A stretch of 10,818 nucleotides of DNA from Candidatus Aenigmatarchaeota archaeon (GTDB taxonomy: Archaea > EX4484-52 > GLR71), in contig JAGLUQ010000016.1 of the NCBI GenBank assembly GCA_023134675.1, positions 1 through 10,818 on the forward strand. Reading direction: 5' to 3'. Positions 1-7,691 of the stretch are shown here, piece by piece. The notes below the pieces were generated by a model. That model saw only the letters and a list, made by a program, of their open reading frames with translations. It did not search any database and was not told the DNA's origin. Each line of letters begins with the position of its first letter. Within the stretch, counting starts at the first letter, position 1. Position numbers and translations under genes: made by a program.

Positions 1-1
1 G

Positions 2-1012
2 ATATCTGCAGACAAAGGGACACTGTCTGAAAACACATTGACGATTGAAGCAGGCAACAGCGATATTGTATTGCTTCTGGTCGATATTGAAAAGGACGAC
101 ACAGAAGATTTGACTGTGAGTGTAACAGCAGAATCCGAAAGAGCAGAAGCGTCTGAAGAAATCACTGTATCTATGAAAGATTTTGACTCATGCTACGGCA
201 TCAGTGTATCAAGTGATTCAGACACGATATTCGCAGAAGACCTTAACGGCTACCTTTACACACTGACTGTGAAGAATGAGGGTGAATTCAACACAGAATA
301 CACAGCATCGATTGAAGGTCCTAAATGGGTCTCTATAAACCCTGAGACTGTATCTGTCAAAGCTGGTGAATCAACAGAAATATTTGTCTATGCCTCACCT
401 GAATATACTACATCTGAAGGCACATACACGATAAATGTAGTGATAGAGTCAGATATGGGCAATATAGAAGAGAAAGAGCTCAAGTTCTCCTTCAGGTCTG
501 AAAAAATAGTGACTCCGCCGATAACAGGCGACGTGACAACAGGAACTGATGACGAACAGCCTATAGACGACAAGATAGATGAGGAAGAAGACAAAAAGTT
601 CCCGACAAACATATTGACAGCAATAATAATCGGAATAATAATAATCCTCCTAATAATATTCGGTCCTGAACTTCTGAAAGAAGGCGAAGAGAAAGAAGAA
701 GAAAAAGAAGTTAAGGAAGAAGCAAAAGAGGAGAAAAAAGCCGAGAAGCCAAAAGCTGCTGAAAAGAAAGAGGAACCGAAAAAAGAAGCTGAAAAACCTA
801 AACCTGTCATCGCAAAAAAGGCTGAAGTAAAGAAAAAGGCAGAGAAACCTAAGGCCGCTCCTGTCAAGGCAAAGGCTGCTCCTGTCAAAGCAAAGCCTGC
901 TCCTAAAAAGGCAGCACCTGCACCTAAGAAGAAAGCCGTGCCTGCAAAGAAGAAAGAAAAGGTCAGGGAAGACAGGAAAGACGATATAAAGCAGATTCTT
1001 GACAACATTTAG
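2..1012 (+). CDS. Membrane-anchored surface protein with beta-sandwich domain and Lys/Ala/Pro-rich tail (5' partial)
   Basis: The frame is open to the left edge with no stop, so the gene starts outside the window; the TTG at 38 is internal. Residues are counted from that TTG. Residues 50-155 form an extracellular Ig-like/NEW3 (COG1470-type) beta domain, with WVSINPETVSVKAGES followed by a typical Thr/Val strand pattern. An acidic Thr/Asp linker (about 156-188) leads to one membrane helix at 190-209 (NILTAIIIGIIIILLIIFG). The remaining 115 residues, expected in the cytoplasm, begin as a mixed Glu/Lys stretch (210-255) and become a Lys/Ala/Pro tail (256-308) resembling histone H1 C-termini, then end in a short charged segment, DDIKQILDNI. 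The job is unknown: the outer part suggests surface binding, and the inner tail suggests contact with nucleic acid or another polyanion. Confidence is high that it is a gene and low for function. Confidence 0.85.
   Translation: MSADKGTLSENTLTIEAGNSDIVLLLVDIEKDDTEDLTVSVTAESERAEASEEITVSMKDFDSCYGISVSSDSDTIFAEDLNGYLYTLTVKNEGEFNTEYTASIEGPKWVSINPETVSVKAGESTEIFVYASPEYTTSEGTYTINVVIESDMGNIEEKELKFSFRSEKIVTPPITGDVTTGTDDEQPIDDKIDEEEDKKFPTNILTAIIIGIIIILLIIFGPELLKEGEEKEEEKEVKEEAKEEKKAEKPKAAEKKEEPKKEAEKPKPVIAKKAEVKKKAEKPKAAPVKAKAAPVKAKPAPKKAAPAPKKKAVPAKKKEKVREDRKDDIKQILDNI
854..916 (+). repeat. In-frame 21-base tandem repeat in the Lys/Ala/Pro tail
   Basis: Two nearly identical 21-base units (854-874 and 875-895) each encode AAPVKAK. 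A third degenerate unit (896-916) encodes PAPKKAA. The units are in frame with the surrounding gene, so copy number could vary by slippage without breaking the reading frame. Confidence 0.8.
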
Positions 1013-1041
1013 AGGCATTTTTCCTCTTCTTTTTTTCTTTT
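1011..1041 (+). terminator. Hairpin plus T-rich tract after the first gene
   Basis: AGAGG (1011-1015) can pair with CCTCT (1023-1027) around a 7-base loop, followed by an almost uninterrupted T run to 1041. The hairpin overlaps the stop codon of the preceding gene. Archaeal RNA polymerase stops on T-rich tracts, so the T run is probably the working part. Confidence 0.55.
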
Positions 1042-1072
1042 ATCACACTTTATTTTTCTATAACAGCTCTAC

Positions 1073-2074
1073 TTATTCTTCTTCCCCAAGACCCTCAACA
1101 CTGATGACTGTGCTCTTATCAATAAAGTAATTGTACTCGAACCTCATCTTAAGGTCAAGTATACGCATAGGCACATCAAGCGAAGGTATATTGCACGTCA
1201 CAGGGAAATCTGCTGTCGGAGGGCCAGAGCCAGAGACTCTAAAATAAAGCTCTTTAAGCTCTAAATCACACTCCTTATTATCAAGAGTGACGCTTACCTT
1301 ATCATGAAGAGCGAAAAGGTCAAGCACATTATCTTCCCACTCAAAAACATCAGAACAGTCTTGGGTGATTATTGTCCCGCCGCCGCGATCCACTATCTTT
1401 ACTCTTAAAGTAAGCTCATCAGTATCATCGCTCAGCATCATAGGCTGGTCTGTCGTCATCACGACATCCAAAGGGCCTGCTGTAGTATCAATCCTGATAG
1501 CATGCTTCCTCAGCGTCCCGTCCCTGTCACGGGAAAGGTATTCCTCTTCATCAAGAACCTCAATCTTGGCTATTGAAGTTGTGGAATAAGGATAACAAAC
1601 ACGGGTGCCTGCAGAAAACTTGAACACCTGACCTTCAGGCAGGTCATTCGGGGCATCAAGAACCCATGTTATCTGGGCAGACTCGCCGTCCGCGTCAAGG
1701 CTTTTTATCGGCGCCATAAGGCTGTCAATTATAAGCACTCGCGGATCGCCTGCTGCCATACTAGCTCCGCTTAAGCCTATGTCTGAAAGGTCGTCAAACC
1801 ACTCATTTTCCCCTCTGCTAAGACCGTAAAGATATACATATATGTCTTCTTCAATTCCTATCGCTCCACGGTTCTGCATCTCAAGAGTGAGCAGGGACGG
1901 CTGCCCGCTATAGACCTTGTCTGAAGAGAAATCAAAAGAATGTACTTTTATGCCAGTGCCATATCCTGAAAAGCCAAAAGTTCCTGTAGCGGGAGGAAAT
2001 AAATCGACGCAGCCGGATAATAGAAGGATAGATACGACAATTATATATGCTTTAAAAGAATAGCTGGAACCCAT
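1073..2074 (-). CDS. Lipoprotein, member of the local four-gene surface paralogue family
   Basis: This is a 333-residue predicted lipoprotein. I start it at the ATG at 2074, not the GTG at 2089, because the ATG lies about 30 bases from the TATA-like element and leaves a standard signal peptide. Residues 5-21 are hydrophobic and end in a lipobox, LLSGC, with the lipidated Cys at 22. Residues 42-90 look like a CARDB-type Ig domain (FDFSSDKVYSGQPSLLTLEM followed by an NRG turn). Residues 157-163 (TRVCYPY) and 198-212 (TTAGPLDVV) match its neighbour at 2149-3123. The C-terminal module carries Cys269 and Cys294, a probable disulfide pair, and ends in a strand with E313-Y-N-Y316. It should sit outside the cell, anchored by lipid. 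Ligand and function are not recognisable. Confidence 0.85.
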   Translation of the reverse strand: MGSSYSFKAYIIVVSILLLSGCVDLFPPATGTFGFSGYGTGIKVHSFDFSSDKVYSGQPSLLTLEMQNRGAIGIEEDIYVYLYGLSRGENEWFDDLSDIGLSGASMAAGDPRVLIIDSLMAPIKSLDADGESAQITWVLDAPNDLPEGQVFKFSAGTRVCYPYSTTSIAKIEVLDEEEYLSRDRDGTLRKHAIRIDTTAGPLDVVMTTDQPMMLSDDTDELTLRVKIVDRGGGTIITQDCSDVFEWEDNVLDLFALHDKVSVTLDNKECDLELKELYFRVSGSGPPTADFPVTCNIPSLDVPMRILDLKMRFEYNYFIDKSTVISVEGLGEEE

Positions 2075-2113
2075 AAATATCCTTATCACTGTGTGTTTAA
2101 ATATATTTTAAAA
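2075..2113 (-). promoter_or_regulatory. TATA-like promoter of the lipoprotein gene at 2074
   Basis: On the minus strand an A/T-only element centred near 2104 lies about 30 bases before the ATG at 2074. A start site 26-27 bases downstream would fall at about 2077, giving a leader of only a few bases. This points to leaderless or near-leaderless translation. Confidence 0.45.
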
Positions 2114-2148
2114 AAATAGAAGAAAAAAGAGAAAAAGAAAAGAGCTGA
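2107..2148 (-). terminator. T-rich terminator after the lipoprotein gene 2149-3123
   Basis: Read on the minus strand, the bases just past the stop codon at 2149 are a run of T tracts broken by single C or G bases, with no obvious hairpin. This is the usual form of an archaeal intrinsic terminator. It suggests that the genes on either side are separate transcripts. Confidence 0.45.
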
Positions 2149-3123
2149 TCACTCGATTATGTAATCAACAGTTATCGGTGAATCAGAGCCAATATAGTAT
2201 TTATACTCTGCTGTAGCTCTTATATGGTATTCTCTTGAAGGCGTATCAGGGTCTATAGGTATTGAACATCTCAATTCAGCATCTCCACCTATCAGTTTCA
2301 CTGTTCGCGTGCAGTCTGTATTTACAGTATTGCCATACATTGTATGAGATGTGCCGTCAAGAAGGAATCCTTCTACTTCAATGCTGACCTTAACCTTGTC
2401 CCTGTCTGTGCTGGCTGGCGTAGCCTTACAATCAGTTACAACATCAGTTGAAAATCCTCCGCCGACATTACTTATCTTGAAGATTACAGGTATTGTAGAA
2501 CCTCTTGCAATAATGTTTGACTGCCCTCCAAGTTCCACATGAACAGGACCTGCAGTATTTACATTCTCAATTGCACTTGTGTCCTGCTGTATCCTCATCT
2601 CATCTCTTGAAGATGAAGTAACTGTAGCAAGCATACTGGTCTTGTAAGGATAACATACTCTTGTGAAGAATGTATATGGAGTTGATTCACCTTCTTCAAG
2701 TTCTGGTGACCTCAAAAGAGCTTCAAATGTAGCTACACCGCCAGGGACGCCCATCTCCGGCTGAGGTGGAAGGAAATCAGTATTAGGTATTGACCATACT
2801 TGAGTTATGTCATCCATTGTACCAGGTGATACCTGAACATCGCCTATCTGCTCCCAATGCTTAGCATTTGATGATATCGTCTGCCCATATATGAATACTG
2901 AAGTTGGACCAGTTACCTGCTTCTGTCCCTGGTTCTCAAGCACAAGCCTTAGGTTCACAGATTCATTGTGATATACCGCAGGCGTATCAAACTGAAATTC
3001 CGAGATGACAACACCTTTGTCTGACGCCACAAAAGGTGCACCATCATCTATGCATCCCAGCACAAGAAGGGTCATTAAGACCATCGCATATGCGACAAAT
3101 TTACTTTTAGATTTAATAGACAT
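2149..3123 (-). CDS. Lipoprotein, member of the local four-gene surface paralogue family
   Basis: This is a 324-residue predicted lipoprotein. The frame opens at 3189, but the ATG at 3123 is the real start: it is preceded by a perfect GGTGAT ribosome site at 3128-3133 and followed at once by a signal peptide. The lipobox is VLGC with Cys24. An Ig-like, CARDB-type domain follows (residues about 39-85, ending FIYG). TRVCYPY at 154-160 and TAGPVHVEL at 190-198 correspond to the same motifs in the gene at 1073-2074. The C-terminal module has Cys271 and Cys286 and the final strand ATAEYKYY (303-310). All of it should lie outside the membrane. Of the four paralogues, this and the 1073-2074 gene are the most alike. 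Function is unknown. Confidence 0.87.
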   Translation of the reverse strand: MSIKSKSKFVAYAMVLMTLLVLGCIDDGAPFVASDKGVVISEFQFDTPAVYHNESVNLRLVLENQGQKQVTGPTSVFIYGQTISSNAKHWEQIGDVQVSPGTMDDITQVWSIPNTDFLPPQPEMGVPGGVATFEALLRSPELEEGESTPYTFFTRVCYPYKTSMLATVTSSSRDEMRIQQDTSAIENVNTAGPVHVELGGQSNIIARGSTIPVIFKISNVGGGFSTDVVTDCKATPASTDRDKVKVSIEVEGFLLDGTSHTMYGNTVNTDCTRTVKLIGGDAELRCSIPIDPDTPSREYHIRATAEYKYYIGSDSPITVDYIIE

Positions 3124-3169
3124 AAATATCACCGATTTAACAATAATTAAACATATCTTATATATATAG
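3124..3169 (-). promoter_or_regulatory. TATA box and GGTGAT ribosome site for the lipoprotein gene at 3123
   Basis: On the minus strand CTATATATATAAG occupies 3157-3169, about 40 bases before the ATG. The predicted start site near 3136 lies just ahead of GGTGAT (3133-3128), which is complementary to the 3' end of archaeal 16S rRNA. The GGTGAT site fixes the start codon at 3123. Confidence 0.6.
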
Positions 3170-3190
3170 TTTTTGGTTATAAATCTCAAA

Positions 3191-4135
3191 TCAACGGCTT
3201 ACAGAAAGCTGAACACTATCTTTTACAGTATATGTATACTCAGCAACAGCTTTTATCTTATATGCTGTTGCTATCAGAACATCCTCATCCGGAGGTGTAA
3301 ACATGCATGTTATCTCTTTAGAGCCTTTCTCATAAATCTTAAGGTTCTCTGCCTTCTCAAGATTGCAGATATCCTTCCCATCTATTGTCGTACTGCCTGC
3401 AGTATCTATCTCATCAGGAAGCACAAGCGTGAGATTCTTCACATCCACAAGGCCGTCGCCCACATTCTCTATATTTATCGATACTGTCCATGCATTGTTA
3501 TCCATAGCTATCGGCTGTTGTGAATCAGATATTATATTGACTTTCAAAGGGCCGTCTGTAGCAAGGTTGCTTCCTAAAAGATACATGTTCTTGCGCGTGT
3601 AGAAACTTCGAAGTATCTCAAAAGGTGTGGCAAAATACACATAGGTATTTGTCGATGCGACAGCATCATAAGACAGCTGCACATAAAAATCGCAGGTCTC
3701 GCCTGCATCAGACACAATATTTCTGCCTGGCGTCCTGCTCTTCCACTCAAAAAACTGCAAGGCATCAGGCTTTATCTCAATCTCATCCGGATCTCCGGAA
3801 TGCGAAGGACTCATCTTGAACGAATTAATCTCAAAAATGTCAGAGTTATAATCATATAAAACCATGTCGCCGTCATAGCTTCCGGAGCTGTCAACCTGCA
3901 ATGTAACAGGATTGTTACCGACATTCTCTACCTCAAGGCGGACTATAAATGACCTGTCTATTGAAAGCTGACCAGACGGTATTACCTCTAAACGATTTAT
4001 TGAGAGAATATCAGATGCGACAATCTGCGTCTCCTTATTCCCGGTAACAGTCGTTCCGCCGGAGCCGGAGTCATCGCCGATGCAGCCGCTGATGATAAGG
4101 ACAAGAAAGATGAATGTTACGATGCACTTATCCAT
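3191..4135 (-). CDS. Lipoprotein, member of the local four-gene surface paralogue family
   Basis: This is a 314-residue predicted lipoprotein. A short hydrophobic signal (residues 4-16) ends in a lipobox, ISGC, with Cys18, followed by an Asp/Ser/Gly/Thr linker typical of a tether. Residues 40-100 form an Ig-like domain with the CARDB-type turn LEVENVGNNPV, and a second Ig-like unit carries SINIENVGDGLV (219-230). TDGPLKVNI (193-201) aligns with the TAGP motif of the two downstream lipoproteins, although the CYPY motif is not conserved. Cys257 and Cys277 and the final strand VAEYTY (297-302) match the shared C-terminal module. The gene lies 45 bases after the 711-residue gene. The specific role is unknown. 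Confidence 0.87.
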   Translation of the reverse strand: MDKCIVTFIFLVLIISGCIGDDSGSGGTTVTGNKETQIVASDILSINRLEVIPSGQLSIDRSFIVRLEVENVGNNPVTLQVDSSGSYDGDMVLYDYNSDIFEINSFKMSPSHSGDPDEIEIKPDALQFFEWKSRTPGRNIVSDAGETCDFYVQLSYDAVASTNTYVYFATPFEILRSFYTRKNMYLLGSNLATDGPLKVNIISDSQQPIAMDNNAWTVSINIENVGDGLVDVKNLTLVLPDEIDTAGSTTIDGKDICNLEKAENLKIYEKGSKEITCMFTPPDEDVLIATAYKIKAVAEYTYTVKDSVQLSVSR

Positions 4136-4175
4136 AACATATATTGTATGTGCTTTGTTTATATTGTTTATAGAT
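4136..4175 (-). promoter_or_regulatory. TATA-like promoter of the lipoprotein gene at 4135
   Basis: On the minus strand CAATATAAAC (4157-4166) is centred 26-27 bases before the ATG at 4135. A second candidate, CTATAAAC, sits at 4168-4175. There is no ribosome site, so a leaderless transcript is likely. Confidence 0.4.
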
Positions 4176-4180
4176 AAAAA

Positions 4181-6316
4181 TTAGCACAGATCAACACCAG
4201 TCATATTTTGTGTAGAAAGGGTGAATAAACCATTATATACATATGTGTATTCCAGATTGGCTTTTATGAACCTATGGGTTGAACCTGCTTTGAAATCATC
4301 ATCAAACGATGCATCAGAATATTTGAAAGAACAATAGTATTCTTTCTTTCCGCTCGTGAAACCATTATCAAAAGATAAATCGGCAGAATTTATCTCATCA
4401 ATATAGACTGATTTGAGAGTATAAGCTTTCAGAAGTGTTATTGTATCTGAAGGATTAGACAGCTCAACAAGATCACAAGTATCACCGCCAAGATTTTCAG
4501 GTTCAAGCTTATCTGATATATATATCTCAAATTTATTTATTGCAGCACGGCCATTATCTTTATTTGAAAGTTCAAAGTTCATACCAAACGGTTCACCCTT
4601 ACCAATAAGAACTGGCTGGTTATTGTCATCCGGATATATTGAAAGGGAAAGCTGACCACTGGTTGATGTTGATTTTCTTGGCATAAGCTTGGATATCCTA
4701 TCTTGCTGCTCAAGTTTGTCCCACCACATATAATCTGCAAGCGTAAGCGTAAGGCTGGAATCAAGAGTATGTTTATACAAGATAAAGACCGGTGCTTCAA
4801 ATCTGCCAAGAGAACACTTAGGGACATTTACAGTGATTCTTGCGGTCTGATCCATCCCCCCTGCAATATAAGGTATCTGCTTAAAGAAAAGCTCGTCAGA
4901 TATAGAAACGCCAGGATAATCTATCTTATAGGTATAGCTATTAAAATTATCAAGAAGGCTTATCTTTCCGCTATAGTTTCCATGTATCTCTGAACCATTC
5001 ATAAGAAACAAAGCGGTGTCTACAGGTTCTTCACCAATATTTTTCACTTTCCATGCAAGATGCAATATACGTGAAGGCATAGATGATTCAGATACTGTCA
5101 TAGTAGGCCTTGCAAGCGCAGGCTTCACCTCATTGACTGTCCCGTCAGATACAGGTGTCGGTGCATCACCGCCGTCATCTGTCGTATCTGCCGGAGTAGA
5201 ACAATAAGGAGGATAAAAAAAGCAAATTAAACTAGTATATGCTGAAGGTGAAGAGCTTGATGTAGTAGATGAAGAGCTCGATGAATCGGATGTATCTGAA
5301 TCCGGATATCCGTCATCGGATGTAGATTCCGATGAAGAATCGCAGGAGATAGAGAATAAAGTGCACAAAAGCCCATCACCTGAACCTGCAGAACTGTCAG
5401 TGCTTGATGTTGAACTGCCAGTATCTGATGTTGAACTGCCCGAAGAAGATGGCATCTCATCAGCATAAGATACTATAGATGCGGAAACCGCAGAGAGTAA
5501 AGCAAACAATATCGCAAGAACAATCAGGATAATCACAACAACCTTTATACTGTTAAACTGTATAGGTGTCTCCTTGAGAAGAAAAAACCGGAACAATGCA
5601 AGAATCACCAGAGGGAATATATAAGGCAAATCAATACCGATTAAAGGTATTGCTCCATAAATATTCAATATAAATATAAGCGAAAGCAAAACAGTGTCTA
5701 TAACATTATCCGTATCAATATAGAACCAGAAGATAAATATCAGCTGAACCAGATATATTATAGGTATCGAAAAGAAAGGTGTCGCAATCACGCCGAAAGT
5801 TTCTCCTGAACGACCATACCAGTCAATTATGACTGTAGATATGAAAAGTAATATGAAAAACAGGCCGATATTTCGTGATCCCATATGCCCGTGCAGTTTT
5901 CCTGCATGCCCTTTAGCTTTCCTGAAATGCTTTGCATATTTAGTCTCAGCCTTTGTTTCTTCCTCTTTTCCTTTTTGCTCATCTGTCATTTCTTTTGCTA
6001 ACTCTTTCTGCTGGTTTTCATGATTCTGAATCTCAGTAGCAATCTGACGTTGCTTATCACCGATTGTCTTATTGTTAAGCCGGTAACCATACATTTTTAA
6101 ATTAAGTTGTTTTCCTAGGCTTTTTAATTGGTTTTCTGCTGCAGTTGTACCATAATTATTAGATGGATAATTTTTTTTAAAAAATTTTATATTCATCTTT
6201 TTCTGACCTATCTGAACATTAAGATCATTGATTTGCTCCTGCAATTTCTTGTTTGTAATTTCTAACTCAGATGTATCATTTTCCAATTTACGAATATAAT
6301 CATTTGTATAAGCCAT
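4181..6316 (-). CDS. Coiled-coil, multi-pass membrane protein with Ser-rich linker and surface beta domains
   Basis: This is a 711-residue protein. The frame opens at a TTG at 6358, but I choose the ATG at 6316 because it has an upstream AAAGGT and begins a clean amphipathic helix. In order it has a charged coiled coil (about 5-48 and 85-130); a Lys/His-rich segment (130-148); about five membrane helices (149-165, 175-200, 206-222, 230-247, 257-284); a Ser/Thr/Asp low-complexity linker (288-390) with Cys318, 325, 365 and 372; then an Ig-like domain (415-500, AWKVKNIGEEPVD). The C-terminal module shared with the three lipoproteins follows, with Cys614, Cys662 and EYTY at 689-692. An odd number of helices puts the coiled coil in the cytoplasm and the beta domains outside. 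It could link a cytoplasmic structure to the surface. No family is recognised with confidence. Confidence 0.88.
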   Translation of the reverse strand: MAYTNDYIRKLENDTSELEITNKKLQEQINDLNVQIGQKKMNIKFFKKNYPSNNYGTTAAENQLKSLGKQLNLKMYGYRLNNKTIGDKQRQIATEIQNHENQQKELAKEMTDEQKGKEEETKAETKYAKHFRKAKGHAGKLHGHMGSRNIGLFFILLFISTVIIDWYGRSGETFGVIATPFFSIPIIYLVQLIFIFWFYIDTDNVIDTVLLSLIFILNIYGAIPLIGIDLPYIFPLVILALFRFFLLKETPIQFNSIKVVVIILIVLAILFALLSAVSASIVSYADEMPSSSGSSTSDTGSSTSSTDSSAGSGDGLLCTLFSISCDSSSESTSDDGYPDSDTSDSSSSSSTTSSSSPSAYTSLICFFYPPYCSTPADTTDDGGDAPTPVSDGTVNEVKPALARPTMTVSESSMPSRILHLAWKVKNIGEEPVDTALFLMNGSEIHGNYSGKISLLDNFNSYTYKIDYPGVSISDELFFKQIPYIAGGMDQTARITVNVPKCSLGRFEAPVFILYKHTLDSSLTLTLADYMWWDKLEQQDRISKLMPRKSTSTSGQLSLSIYPDDNNQPVLIGKGEPFGMNFELSNKDNGRAAINKFEIYISDKLEPENLGGDTCDLVELSNPSDTITLLKAYTLKSVYIDEINSADLSFDNGFTSGKKEYYCSFKYSDASFDDDFKAGSTHRFIKANLEYTYVYNGLFTLSTQNMTGVDLC

Positions 6317-6390
6317 ACAAAAAAACCTTTCATCAAAAGACAGCAGTAAAGCTGACAAAAGATAATTGTCACTCCGAGTTAATATATCTT
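6317..6390 (-). promoter_or_regulatory. Promoter region and ribosome site of the 711-residue gene
   Basis: On the minus strand a TATA-like AAGATATATTAAC lies at 6378-6390, predicting a start site near 6357. AAAGGT at 6325-6330 lies about 8 bases before the ATG at 6316 and supports that start over the upstream TTG at 6358. Confidence 0.45.
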
Positions 6391-6402
6391 ACCGAAAAGC
6401 CC

Positions 6403-7602
6403 TTAGAAAAGGAAAAAGCCATCATCATCAACAATCCTTATGTCAATGTCTGAAAGCTTGTATATCCCGTAAGTGGAAAATTTAAGAATATTAGTCTTAC
6501 CGCGCCTGAAATCATCCTGCGAAAGAACAATCTGGTTCTCGTAAAGCCCAGTGTCATGCTCAAAAAGGACATCATTGAGATATATATCAAGAGATGTACC
6601 CTCAGATATCTTGTCAGCATAGAACTCTAAAACGATAGTCTCATTATACATATCATCATATGTGTCCTCATCAACCATAAGAGTGTATTCAGCAACTGCT
6701 GCCTTGTCGGTGTCAAAATATGTTATTGTCATCTGAGCATCCTGTATCTCATACTTTGAATCCTTGTCGGCGCTGAACTGGATATAATTACTATCCGGCT
6801 TTGCAGCTATGACACCGTCAGCCCTGTCAAATGTCTCTTTGTATATCCTGCCAAACATAGGCTTTGACTCATCATTTATTTCATTGCCGTTTATCTCTAT
6901 GTGCAGGTCGCCCTGCCTTATAGAACCAGACCCCACCTCATAGTTCAATGTAGCATCAAAGCCTCTCATCTCATACTCATAGACCGTAAATGAGAACATC
7001 TTGTCCACATTATCAAAAGAAGTGGCAGACAGCCTCACATTTGAAAGCATGTATGTTGTCGGAGCCCAGAACTTCACCCCGCTTGACTGCGCCTCTATAC
7101 GGACAACATTATGATCAAGAGGACTGTTGAACTCAATAGCAAACTTGGCGCCGGCGGAAGTTATATCATCAAAAACAAGCTCATCATTAAGATATATCCT
7201 CAGGTTTCCGTAATAATTAGAATCATCTGCCTGAAATTTAAGCACTGCACCTTCCATTCCTGAACCGTCAAAGCTGAACTCTTTTGATGATGACTTGAAT
7301 ATGCCTTTCTCTATCAGGAGCGAATCCATCTCTTGTATAGTCCTCTCGCTTGAAGTATAGCCCACATCAAAGTCACCGAAATCTATTGTCCTTGCCGTCT
7401 GTGTCTTATTTGACAGGAGACTTGCCGACGCTGCCGAGAATATAATCTCGCCCTTATCCGATATATCAATATCTGATGGCGTATCTTCATCATATAGAGG
7501 CTCCTGCCCGAACAGTAGGAACAGGCTAAAGAAGATAACTACCGCCGCCATAAAAATAAATGTGAAAGGTTCTGTTGGAACGGGCTTGACAATTTCCACC
7601 AT
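6403..7602 (-). CDS. Single-pass surface protein with three divergent beta-rich repeats
   Basis: This is a 399-residue protein with a short cytoplasmic N-terminus, one membrane helix at about 13-32 and an acidic linker, so the rest should face outside. I see three divergent repeats of roughly 85-90 residues: about 107-192, 203-294 and 305-391. Each has a hydrophobic strand, then G-x-L-x-I-x-L/I-N-x (LRIYLNDELVF at 134, LHIEINGNEI at 233, LDIYLNDVLF at 338), then a strand with N-x-I-x-F or similar, and a closing S/Q-D/N-x-x-I strand (LSNVRLS, IQDAQMTIT, LSDIDIRI). The pattern fits a jelly-roll beta sandwich such as a carbohydrate-binding fold, but that is inference. There are no cysteines, unlike the lipoproteins downstream. 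It is transcribed away from Pelota and heads the minus-strand surface gene block. Confidence 0.85.
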   Translation of the reverse strand: MVEIVKPVPTEPFTFIFMAAVVIFFSLFLLFGQEPLYDEDTPSDIDISDKGEIIFSAASASLLSNKTQTARTIDFGDFDVGYTSSERTIQEMDSLLIEKGIFKSSSKEFSFDGSGMEGAVLKFQADDSNYYGNLRIYLNDELVFDDITSAGAKFAIEFNSPLDHNVVRIEAQSSGVKFWAPTTYMLSNVRLSATSFDNVDKMFSFTVYEYEMRGFDATLNYEVGSGSIRQGDLHIEINGNEINDESKPMFGRIYKETFDRADGVIAAKPDSNYIQFSADKDSKYEIQDAQMTITYFDTDKAAVAEYTLMVDEDTYDDMYNETIVLEFYADKISEGTSLDIYLNDVLFEHDTGLYENQIVLSQDDFRRGKTNILKFSTYGIYKLSDIDIRIVDDDGFFLF

Positions 7603-7691
7603 TTATATTACCTTTATAATAAATACATATAGCACTATATATTATTTGTTGTCATCTGTTTTTAAATTTTCGCAGAAAAAAGGTATATATC
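7603..7691. promoter_or_regulatory. Shared divergent promoter region between the surface block and Pelota
   Basis: A near-symmetrical CTATATATTA at 7635-7644 can act as a TATA box in both directions. For Pelota it predicts a start site near 7666, leaving a leader that contains AAGGT (7680-7684), 7 bases before the ATG at 7692. For the minus-strand gene it predicts a start site near 7613, close to AGGT (7613-7610). A second A/T element, TTTAAATT (7661-7668), could instead drive Pelota leaderlessly. Confidence 0.45.

Noticed and set aside
388..1018. Long minus-strand open frames opposite the Lys/Ala/Pro tail
   Set aside because: They mirror the repetitive Glu/Lys codons of the plus-strand gene and give Phe/Ser- or Leu/Phe-rich peptides with no domain, start signal or promoter.
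5226..5470. Repeat-like Ser/Thr/Asp coding stretch as a CRISPR or mobile-element remnant
   Set aside because: The similarity comes from Ser and Asp codon runs in a low-complexity linker. There are no spaced identical repeats, and no CRISPR array, transposase or integrase was seen anywhere in the window.
6317..6358. TTG at 6358 as the start of the 711-residue protein
   Set aside because: The ATG at 6316 has an AAAGGT upstream and begins the predicted coiled coil. The TTG has no ribosome site, although its position near a possible transcription start keeps it as a minor alternative.
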